Positions 19,302 to 26,406 of a stretch of DNA of 64,000 nt are shown piece by piece. The first letter of the stretch is position 1; the number at the start of each line of letters is the position of its first letter. The position numbers and the translations under genes were made by a program. The stretch is from contig NZ_JACJRG010000003.1 of the NCBI RefSeq assembly GCF_014697125.1, positions 186,001-250,000 on the forward strand, in the 5' to 3' direction. The stretch is from Anabaena minutissima FACHB-250 (GTDB lineage Bacteria > Cyanobacteriota > Cyanobacteriia > Cyanobacteriales > Nostocaceae). The notes beneath the pieces were generated by a model. The model was given only the letters and a program-made list of their open reading frames with translations. It did not search any database and had not been told where the DNA came from.

Positions 19302-20615
19302 ATGCGTACTTTTTTGATCATTTGGTTGGGTCAATTAATATCAAATATTGGTAGTTACATGACCTATTTTGCTATCAAACTCTGGGCTTGGGAATTAACA
19401 AACCAGGTAACTACATTAGCTTTACTAAGTTTTTTTACGCTGATTCCCAGTATTTTAATAACATTGGTTTCGGGGCTGATTGTAGACCGTGTAAACAAAA
19501 AAATATTGATGATAATTGGTGATACAATAGCGGCTATATCCACTGTATTTATCTGTTATTTTTACTTAAATAACCAATTAGAAATTTGGCATCTTTATTT
19601 AACGGGTGCTGTGAATGGGGCTTTTAGCGAAATTCAATCCCTAGCATATTCAACATCAATTTCTCAGCTAGTTCCTAAACAGCACTACACCCGCGCCACA
19701 AGTATGAACTCTGCTATTCATTACGGCTCAGTGATCATAGCTCCAGCGTTGGCAGGTGTACTCTATTATATAATTGGATTCGGCGGAATTTTAGTTATTG
19801 ATCTGATTACTTTTACAATTGCGATTGCCACAATCTTTGTAGTCAATATTCCCCAACCAACAATCAACAATCAATCTCAAGAAAAGATTGGTTTTTGGCA
19901 AGAAATCATCTTTGGTTTTCGCTATCTTGCTGCTCGTCCGAGTCTTTTTGCTGTCGTGATTACTGGTTCTTTATTTTGGTTTATTCATGATATTGGAGCT
20001 ACCTTGGTTTCTCCTATGATTTTGGCACGTACAGATAATAACGCTACAGTCTTAGGGAGCATCTCTTCCGCAGCTGGTTTGGGTGGGGTGAGTGGAACTA
20101 TAGTTTTAAGTATTTGGGGTGGTTCTAAACGACGGATACATGGCTTTTTATTGGGAATGATTGGTGCTGGAATCAGCAAAACAGTATTCGGTTCTGCACA
20201 AGGGTTAATGATTTGGTTTCCAGCACAGTTCTGTTCCTCTCTCAATTTTCCCATGTTGAAAAGTTCTAGTACAGCTATTTTGTTGAGTAAAGTTAGACCA
20301 GATGTACAAGGAAGAGTTTTTGCTACTGAATCTAGTATTCAACAAATTGTTTCTGCGATCGCAGTCTTCATTGCTGCTTTACTTGCTGACCATGTTTTGG
20401 AACCTGCTATGATGCCAGGCGGTAGCCTCACACCGTTGTTTGGTGGTTTACTTGGTACTGGAAAAGGTGCAGGAATGGCACTTTTGTATGTGATATCTTC
20501 TTTGGGTTTGTTATGCGTTGGTTTGAGTGCATATACTTACCCCAAACTACGAAATGTGGAAACTATCGTACCCGATCATGATGCTGAATACCCAGAGTCT
20601 GCTAAGATACCTTAA
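19302..20615 (+). CDS. MFS transporter, EntS-like (siderophore exporter candidate)
   Basis: A 437-residue protein with about 12 hydrophobic segments, beginning MRTFLIIWLGQLISNIGS as in the DHA3/EntS-like branch of the major facilitator superfamily; the loop motif GLIVDRVNKK between helices 2 and 3 is the family signature. Such proteins (EntS in E. coli, SchE in Anabaena) export siderophores across the inner membrane. Position between the receptor gene and the reductase-like gene supports export of the cluster's product, which is inference. The start is the ATG at 19302; upstream is an AT-rich gap with an IS end. The C-terminus is a short soluble tail. Confidence 0.88.
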   Translation: MRTFLIIWLGQLISNIGSYMTYFAIKLWAWELTNQVTTLALLSFFTLIPSILITLVSGLIVDRVNKKILMIIGDTIAAISTVFICYFYLNNQLEIWHLYLTGAVNGAFSEIQSLAYSTSISQLVPKQHYTRATSMNSAIHYGSVIIAPALAGVLYYIIGFGGILVIDLITFTIAIATIFVVNIPQPTINNQSQEKIGFWQEIIFGFRYLAARPSLFAVVITGSLFWFIHDIGATLVSPMILARTDNNATVLGSISSAAGLGGVSGTIVLSIWGGSKRRIHGFLLGMIGAGISKTVFGSAQGLMIWFPAQFCSSLNFPMLKSSSTAILLSKVRPDVQGRVFATESSIQQIVSAIAVFIAALLADHVLEPAMMPGGSLTPLFGGLLGTGKGAGMALLYVISSLGLLCVGLSAYTYPKLRNVETIVPDHDAEYPESAKIP

Positions 20616-20653
20616 ACTTGTACTCAATCAAACACAAATGAACTTTTATTATT

Positions 20654-20672
20654 GATAATAATTATAATTATA
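20654..20672 (+). promoter_or_regulatory. Possible Fur box
   Basis: GATAATAATTATAATTATA agrees with 15 of 19 positions of the Fur consensus and lies about 40 bases upstream of the [2Fe-2S] protein gene. The stretch is almost pure A/T, which raises the chance of a coincidental match. Confidence 0.4.
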
Positions 20673-20710
20673 ATTAACGGCAATTAAAAATTTTGATTTT
20701 CTAGTTGATT

Positions 20711-21673
20711 ATGAACAAATTTTTCTGTGCAGAAGAATCTTGTCAAGCGAATGAAGACCCCATTGGGACTGCATTAAATCGTCAATACTATATTTTAATC
20801 GAATTTCCACCACCTTGGACATCTCACCCCCTAGATTCCAAAAGGATTACCAATAAATTCCAAGATTTGAAATCAGCGATTGATGAGGTCGAATGTTCTC
20901 TAATGTTGCTATTCATTTACAATTCTAATTACTATAGAATTGGGCAAACTCGCTTAATTATCTATTACCAAACTGTAGGATTAACTTCAGGATATAGCAA
21001 GAAAGAATATATCTTATCAGATATTAATGATGCAGTACCAATCATAGAAAAGTATATCAGAAATGAACCGCTGGAAGAATCATCAGAAACAAACACTCAA
21101 ACTAGAGATTTTTTAGTATGTACTCATGGTAGTCATGATAAATGCTGCGCTAAATACGGCATTCCTTTCTATCGTCAAGCTGTAGCAATATTAGAAAATT
21201 TATCCTTATCTCATGTTCGAGTTTGGCAAAGTAGCCATTTTGGTGGACATCGTTTTGCACCAACTATGCTCAACCTTCCAGATGGAAGATATTATGCTAG
21301 ATTAGACCAACAAAGTTTTACTGACATTTTGACGCGGACTGGTGATATTCAATGTTTAAAAAATGTTTATCGCGGTTGTGGAACTTTACCTTGGCAAGTG
21401 CAAATTTTAGAAAGAGAATTGCTGTTAAGATATAAGTGGAATTGGTTTGATTATTGCGTACAAGGTCGCGTAATTGAACAAAGCGATGATGAAAGCTTTA
21501 ATCAAGTAGAACTAACCTTCACAACGTCTGATGGTATTGTGAAGCAATATAGATGTAATGTAGTTGAAGATGAAAGTAAAACTTTGTTTTTACAAGGGCC
21601 GTGCGGCTACAATAAAATAAGAAAATTTCCCCAATTTGTCATCACAGAACTTGTGGAAATTGAAAAAAGTTAA
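20711..21673 (+). CDS. Sucrase/ferredoxin-like (Apd1-type) [2Fe-2S] protein
   Basis: About 320 residues. The N-terminus has the family motif CAEESCQANEDPIGTA; the C-terminal half carries CTHGSHDKCC and HFGGHRFAPTMLNLPDGRYY. This C..C...HxxxH arrangement is that of the Suc_Fer-like/Apd1 family, in which a thioredoxin-like fold binds a [2Fe-2S] cluster with two Cys and two His. No signal peptide is seen, so it is probably cytoplasmic. ATG 20711 is preferred over an in-frame TTG six bases earlier. Lying between a siderophore exporter and a siderophore-binding protein, it is a plausible ferric-siderophore reductase, analogous in role to FhuF; that role is inferred only from context. The old name sucrase for this family is not a reliable function. 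Confidence 0.85.
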   Translation: MNKFFCAEESCQANEDPIGTALNRQYYILIEFPPPWTSHPLDSKRITNKFQDLKSAIDEVECSLMLLFIYNSNYYRIGQTRLIIYYQTVGLTSGYSKKEYILSDINDAVPIIEKYIRNEPLEESSETNTQTRDFLVCTHGSHDKCCAKYGIPFYRQAVAILENLSLSHVRVWQSSHFGGHRFAPTMLNLPDGRYYARLDQQSFTDILTRTGDIQCLKNVYRGCGTLPWQVQILERELLLRYKWNWFDYCVQGRVIEQSDDESFNQVELTFTTSDGIVKQYRCNVVEDESKTLFLQGPCGYNKIRKFPQFVITELVEIEKS

Positions 21674-21739
21674 TCCCGGTTTAATCAATAGTGAAATTAT
21701 TTAGATGTAAGTTGGGTAATTATCCCTGCAATTTAAAAA

Positions 21740-22723
21740 ATGCCAATCAAACATCATCTCTTAATTAAGGTGTTTAACCTCCTACATTCCATAGTTTATT
21801 ATCGTCAAATAAAGTTACTTGTATTCAGTGGAATCACAACGTTAATAATCATCAGCTGTGGATTGATTACTCCCAAAAATGCCCCCATAAATTCTGTGAA
21901 TATCACTTCAGAAATACGAGTGGTAAAACACGTTATGGGGGAAACAAAAGTACCTTTATATCCACAGCGAGTAGTTGTATTGGGTGGCTTAGATAATGTT
22001 TTAGCTTTAGGTATCAAACCGATTGGAGCTACAACGTTAAGTGATTTTACATTTCCTACATACTTACAAGATTTAACATCAGAAACTACAAAAATTGGTA
22101 CTAATAGTCAACCGAGTTTAGAAAAAATTTTATATCTCAAACCAGACTTAATTTTAGGTTTTTCTTGGAATGCTGAATTGTATGGACAACTATCCCAAAT
22201 TGCGCCAACAATCTTAGCAGATGAAGAGAAAGAATGGAAAGATTGGTTAAAAATATACGCGGAAGCACTCGGACAAACAGCAAAAGCTGAAAAATTATTG
22301 CAAGAATACCAGCAAAAAATAGAAAGTCTGCGTCAAAAAATGGGAGAACCCCTTGCCAAAACTAAAGTATCTTTAGTTAATTTTTGGGCTAATTACACTC
22401 GTCTTTATATGAATGATTCTTTTTGTGGCTCAATCATTAAAGAAATTGGTTTTCCTCGTCCTGAATATGAGGATAAAGATAAAAGTTTAGAAAATATTTC
22501 TTTAGAATTAATTCCTCAAATTGGTGGTGATGTGATTTTTTTAATTCTGGGAGGACATAATGAATCAAAGTTAAAACAATTCACCAATCATCCTTTGTGG
22601 TCGCGGTTACAAGCTGTACAAGAAAATCGGGTTTATCCAGTTACAGGTGATATCTGGATTGCTGGCTGGGGTATTATTGGAGCTAATCGAATTTTAGATG
22701 ACTTATTCAAATATTTGCCCTAA
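21740..22723 (+). CDS. Iron-siderophore ABC transporter substrate-binding lipoprotein
   Basis: A 327-residue periplasmic binding protein of the FecB/FhuD type. Residues about 25-45 form a hydrophobic signal ending in the lipobox-like LIIISCG, so the mature protein should be a lipoprotein on the outer face of the inner membrane. The PQRVVVLGGLDNVLALG and PSLEKILYLKPDLIL segments are typical of class III binding proteins for ferric siderophores and cobalamin. It would take the ferric complex from the TonB receptor and hand it to an ABC permease. No FecC/FecD/FecE-like genes are nearby, so it must use components encoded elsewhere or outside the window. It is convergent with the acylase gene, 46 bases away. 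Confidence 0.88.
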   Translation: MPIKHHLLIKVFNLLHSIVYYRQIKLLVFSGITTLIIISCGLITPKNAPINSVNITSEIRVVKHVMGETKVPLYPQRVVVLGGLDNVLALGIKPIGATTLSDFTFPTYLQDLTSETTKIGTNSQPSLEKILYLKPDLILGFSWNAELYGQLSQIAPTILADEEKEWKDWLKIYAEALGQTAKAEKLLQEYQQKIESLRQKMGEPLAKTKVSLVNFWANYTRLYMNDSFCGSIIKEIGFPRPEYEDKDKSLENISLELIPQIGGDVIFLILGGHNESKLKQFTNHPLWSRLQAVQENRVYPVTGDIWIAGWGIIGANRILDDLFKYLP

Positions 22724-22769
22724 ATAAAAGGCTGCTTGAGGGGAGCCATACTGGATCAGGGCAAAGGTC

Positions 22770-24896
22770 TTAAAAAGTTTTGCATTCCTCCAAATGTGCC
22801 AATATCTCTGAACGAGTTCGCCAAACCGGACGTAATTGCTTACGAGTAAACAGTGGTAGTTGATCGCTAATATGGGGCGAACCAGGTTGAGTAGCGTTAC
22901 CGTAGCTAAGTAGAGCCATTGCTTTGACTGGCTCGGAAAACTCAATAGCTGCAACATAACTATCTCCGGCAACTGCTTGAAAGCGTTCATCCTTAGCAGG
23001 AGCAAAATTGACGACGCGGAATATTCCTTTATCCCCATCACCACCATTGGCAGGTAAATCTAAGCTGCCGCTACGTACTCGAAACACTTTACCCCAAGCA
23101 ACATCTAGCTTTCCATAAGCTTTCTCAACTTTGGCTGCGGCTGTTTGCAAGGCTTGCACTGCATTTTTTGGGTTTTTTAAACCATCGGGTGTGGTCAGTG
23201 GGGATTTCTCACTCCAAGGAGTACTAAAGATTTGGTCTTCATCCATTTCTTGCCACCAGAAGGAAAACAAGACTGCACCGCGACTATCTGCATTGGCGTT
23301 GCGATCCCAAGCAGCTAGTACATCAGCAGCACGAAGGGCTAATTTATCTCCATATTTTTGAGCGGCGGGAATTAAATCATCAAGGATGCGTTCTGCAAGT
23401 TCCATTTTTGTGGAATGTTTATACTTAATCATTTCTGCAAAGGAAATTTTTGTATCTTCAGCCAGCATCCTTGCAGAACTTTGCGCCCGGAAATCCATTT
23501 CTCCTCGTGGAGCCATATAAGCGGGGTAATCATCAGCTTTGATGGCAGCTGGAAAAGTAGTTGTCCAAGGTGGATCGTTGGCATTTTGCAACCAACCACT
23601 GGGCGGATTGATCGCACGTGGTAAATCCTCATAGGAGTGCATTTTTGTCCACAAGGTTTTGGATGTGTCGCCAGGAATTAAGCCTTGCCAATATTCAAAG
23701 TCTCCCTGTTGACGAATCGGTACTAGACCGTTGAATAGGTGCATGATATGCCCTTCTCGGTCTGCATACATCACGGTAAACATCGGCAGTTGTAAGCGTT
23801 GCAATACCTTTTGAAATTGACTGAGGTTTTGGGAACGTGCCATATCCCACCACTGCTCCAACACACGAGGATGGTCTTCACCGACAACCCGCAGCGCCAC
23901 AGCGACCCCATCTTTTTCTTGCACTACTGCACCGTGGACGGAACTTTTAACTACTAATGGTTGTTCTACAAGGGAGCCATTTTTTTGCTTGATCTTTAAC
24001 AACAAGTTTTCTGTAGTAAAAGGACGGACTTTACCATCTAAAAGATAACCACCTTCTGCCAACTTCAACTGATACATATCCCAACCATCATGGGTATTAA
24101 CGGTATGAGTCCAACCCAAATGATCGTTAAAGGCGATCGCTAAAACAGGGATTCCCACCAAAGTTGCACCAGAGGCATTAATACCAGGGGCCGTAATTTG
24201 TGCTTCGTACCAGAGAAATAAATCTGACCATAACAAGTGGGGGTTTGCCAGCAACATCGCTTTGCCACTAGCAGAACGTTTCGGTGCGATCGCCCAACCA
24301 TTAGAACCAGCTTTTGATTGCGTCTGAGTAGCACTTGCTACCTGTTGCGGATTGACAATAAAAGTAAAATACAGCACTCTTTGCAAGTGCGCTAACACAT
24401 CTTCTGGCTTGATAGGCAATACTATTTCTACTTCATCATCAATCATATCTGAATGTGATTTGGCATAAGCATTTATCCCAGTAGTAAAGGCATCTATGTA
24501 ACCACGAAAAGCTGGACTTTGTGCCTGATACCAAGAACTAGCACGATTGGGTACTCCCATCGTCAGTACCCATTTATCAGATTCTAAATACTCTTCTCCC
24601 CAATATTCTGCTGCTTTTCCCCTAGCCTGACCATAAAGGCGCAACAGCAAGTTAGCGTGACTTTGCATCTGTGCCCAACCAAATGCTTGGAAAGTGCTTT
24701 GGGCATCTTTACCATATATGTGTGGTATGCCGTAGGTATCCCATAAAATTTCTGTAGTTCTAGGTGCAGTTGCCAAACTGTTACTTGCCAAAACTACAAC
24801 TAAAATCGCACTGAGGATAAAAGCTAAAAATCTTGATGATTTTTTTTTGAATATTGGCTGGTCAAATTGCCACAAATGTACACTGATATTCAACAT
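22770..24896 (-). CDS. Periplasmic penicillin-amidase family acylase (PvdQ/AiiC-like)
   Basis: A 708-residue Ntn-hydrolase precursor. A basic N-terminus and hydrophobic stretch (about 22-43) form a signal sequence for export. The chain should self-cleave at Gly197-Ser198 (GSNGWAIAP), making Ser198 the nucleophile at the start of the beta chain; His lies at beta position 23 (LLANPH), as in PvdQ. Family members hydrolyse amides: beta-lactams, long-chain acyl-homoserine lactones (Anabaena AiiC) or the myristoyl group of the pyoverdine precursor (PvdQ). Because the adjacent assembly line starts with a fatty acid, removal of an acyl tail from a siderophore precursor is an attractive hypothesis. 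Quorum quenching is the main alternative. It is convergent with the binding-protein gene. Confidence 0.88.
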   Translation of the reverse strand: MLNISVHLWQFDQPIFKKKSSRFLAFILSAILVVVLASNSLATAPRTTEILWDTYGIPHIYGKDAQSTFQAFGWAQMQSHANLLLRLYGQARGKAAEYWGEEYLESDKWVLTMGVPNRASSWYQAQSPAFRGYIDAFTTGINAYAKSHSDMIDDEVEIVLPIKPEDVLAHLQRVLYFTFIVNPQQVASATQTQSKAGSNGWAIAPKRSASGKAMLLANPHLLWSDLFLWYEAQITAPGINASGATLVGIPVLAIAFNDHLGWTHTVNTHDGWDMYQLKLAEGGYLLDGKVRPFTTENLLLKIKQKNGSLVEQPLVVKSSVHGAVVQEKDGVAVALRVVGEDHPRVLEQWWDMARSQNLSQFQKVLQRLQLPMFTVMYADREGHIMHLFNGLVPIRQQGDFEYWQGLIPGDTSKTLWTKMHSYEDLPRAINPPSGWLQNANDPPWTTTFPAAIKADDYPAYMAPRGEMDFRAQSSARMLAEDTKISFAEMIKYKHSTKMELAERILDDLIPAAQKYGDKLALRAADVLAAWDRNANADSRGAVLFSFWWQEMDEDQIFSTPWSEKSPLTTPDGLKNPKNAVQALQTAAAKVEKAYGKLDVAWGKVFRVRSGSLDLPANGGDGDKGIFRVVNFAPAKDERFQAVAGDSYVAAIEFSEPVKAMALLSYGNATQPGSPHISDQLPLFTRKQLRPVWRTRSEILAHLEECKTF

Positions 24897-25269
24897 GATG
24901 GTGGGATTAAATTAAGCTGTCTTGAAAATAAGGCAGCACCTCGGCTTCGTTCGGTGACTGGGCAAGGTACTCACTGAGCGAAGTCGGAGTGAGGCAGAGA
25001 GGAGCAACTGCCATCAGAAGGATCGATATTTTCATGCCCTCTTTGCGCGCTCAATCGCACGACCATCTAATTTGAAGATGGGACATCGTATATTGATATT
25101 ATTTCTCATATTTTCATAGCTAGTAGAGATAGCAAATTGCAAAGTATTCTTAAACACTAAAGTGTTAAAGTTCAATTTACAGTAATAGGGAAATATTTGC
25201 AATAAGGAATTATATCATTAGTTAGTGACTTGGTATACAATCGCCTCATGATGTTTTTTTTATACCAAA
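24897..25269. other. Gene-free gap with repeat fragments
   Basis: No gene is seen. Around 24935-25010 lies a palindromic stretch of the GGCTTCG/CGAAGTCGGAG type, which resembles dispersed cyanobacterial intergenic repeats. The rest is AT-rich. The right border (about 25261) begins TATACCAAAT, a probable end of the neighbouring IS630 fragment. Confidence 0.5.
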
Positions 25270-25453
25270 TTAAATGTTGTTTAGGGCAGATAGGGCATCA
25301 AGAATGAAAGAATACTCGGTAATGGACATAATTAATTCTGGAGTTAACTCAGCCAAGAGTTGATCAACTTTGGCTTGCAGTTGATCAAGTGTCAGGAAAG
25401 AAGCCCATTTGAGGTCAGCTTTGAGATATCCCCATAACCGCTCAATGGGATTG
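25270..25453 (-). pseudogene. IS630-family transposase, C-terminal fragment
   Basis: The reverse strand encodes NPIERLWGYLKADLKW followed by a helical tail to a TAA at 25270. NPIE.LW is the conserved block containing the last catalytic acidic residue of IS630/Tc1-type DDE transposases. Everything upstream of this block is missing: a second element is inserted exactly within the conserved motif and the other half of the gene is not found on its far side, so the copy is dead. Confidence 0.8.
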
Positions 25454-25454
25454 A

Positions 25455-26078
25455 TACCAATTCTTTATGAAGCTGCGCTAAATAATGCTTCAAGAATAAA
25501 GTCGTAAGAAGTGAGAGAGGCAATCATGGAAGGTGAAATTTCTTTGAGAACATTAGTTAACTTTTGCTGTAGTTGTGAGAGTGTTTGACAGTTTTCCCAT
25601 TGGAGTTGAGATTTGAGAAATTCCCAAAACCGCTCAATCGGGTTGAGTTCAGGAGAGTGAGGAGGCTGAAAAATTGGGATAATGTTATCGGGAAAATCGA
25701 GAGTTTTCGCTTTGTGAAAAGAACCTCGGTCGAACTGGATTACCGCGATATCATCACCAAGATCAGCAGACAACAACTCTAAGAAGTTTTGAAAACAATC
25801 ACCATTAAGGTAAGGGAATTCGTAGAAAAAGCTGTATCCGCTTAGAGGTTCTACGACTCCGTATAAATAAAAATTTTCCCGTTGCCATTGACTTAAACCT
25901 ATTTTAGCCAGTAGAGCATTTGTAATCTCTCTTTGCTACTAGCTTCTGGTGCATATTTCACTGCTTTTTCTAATTCTTCTTGGCTCTCTTTAATTTCAAC
26001 TACCAGTCTCCGACCCATGACACTTTTACCAAATACACCCTTTTGCATAATTTAGCGCAGCTTCATGCAGAATTGGTA
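25455..26078 (-). mobile_element. Internally deleted IS630-family element
   Basis: About 624 bases bounded by inverted repeats: the left end reads TACCAATTCTTTATGAAGCT and the right end, reverse complemented, TACCAATTCTGCATGAAGCT; the match continues through GCGCTAAAT for over 30 bases with about three mismatches. TA at both ends fits the TA target of this family. Full-length relatives are near 1.1 kb, so this copy has lost the middle of its transposase gene. It sits in the C-terminal part of an older IS630 transposase, giving a nested arrangement. Confidence 0.82.
25465..26018 (-). pseudogene. IS630-family transposase, internal deletion and frameshift
   Basis: Translation starts at ATG 26018 (MGRRLVVEIKESQEELEKAV), runs about 36 codons and hits a stop after LQMLYWLK. 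Reading resumes in another frame with GLSQWQRENFYLYG and continues to the catalytic FDRGSFHKAK and PPHSPELNPIERFW blocks, ending ALFSAAS in the left terminal repeat. The helix-turn-helix region and the first catalytic Asp are missing. It cannot encode an active enzyme but its ends may still be mobilised by a complete copy elsewhere. Confidence 0.85.
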
Positions 26079-26195
26079 TTAGTAGCCGCCAGTGTGCCAG
26101 AGCGGTCAGGCGGCAAACAAGTACTCAAGCGCGTCAAAAAAATGGGTAACAAGGTTTCTCGCTTGACGACACTTTTCAAACACCCTCTAACGTAA
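26079..26195 (+). pseudogene. 3' remnant of an unidentified gene
   Basis: Beyond the IS end the plus strand is open for about 39 codons (SVPERSGGKQVLKRVKKMGN and on to TLFKHPLT) and stops at TAA 26193, just ahead of a strong terminator. The basic sequence and the terminator suggest the tail of a real gene whose 5' part was lost through IS insertion. I do not recognise the family. Confidence 0.35.
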
Positions 26196-26219
26196 TTAAA
26201 TTAAGCCACCCACATTCGC

Positions 26220-26253
26220 GCCGCGTCCCGCAGGGAGGGGCGCGGCTTTTTTT
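26220..26253 (+). terminator. Rho-independent terminator
   Basis: GCCGCGTCCC pairs with GGGGCGCGGC (one G-T pair) around an 8-base loop and is followed by seven T. It lies 25 bases after the stop of the plus-strand remnant, so it probably terminated that lost gene. Confidence 0.75.
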
Positions 26254-26313
26254 CCCCTTCTTAAGAATTTCTCAGCAAATTCTCCGCGCCCCTAATGCGT
26301 TAAATTTGAACCC

Positions 26314-26381
26314 TCTAATTTGCGCTTTTGCGCCTACTGCAAGGCAGAACCCGCAGAGTAGGCGCAAAAGCGCAAATTAGA
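26314..26381. repeat. Perfect 25-base inverted repeat
   Basis: The arms 26314-26338 and 26357-26381 are exact reverse complements (TCTAATTTGCGCTTTTGCGC at the left start) separated by 18 bases. Transcribed, this would be a very stable hairpin 26 bases beyond the crtO stop. No T-run is present on either side, so it is either a transcript-end stabiliser for crtO or a small dispersed palindromic element. Confidence 0.7.
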
Positions 26382-26406
26382 CCACAAAAACCAAAATATC
26401 GACTTT

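Noticed and set aside
22770..24896. Firm assignment as AiiC acyl-homoserine lactone acylase
   Set aside because: Catalytic motifs are shared by AiiC, PvdQ and other penicillin-amidase relatives; the sequence alone cannot fix the substrate.
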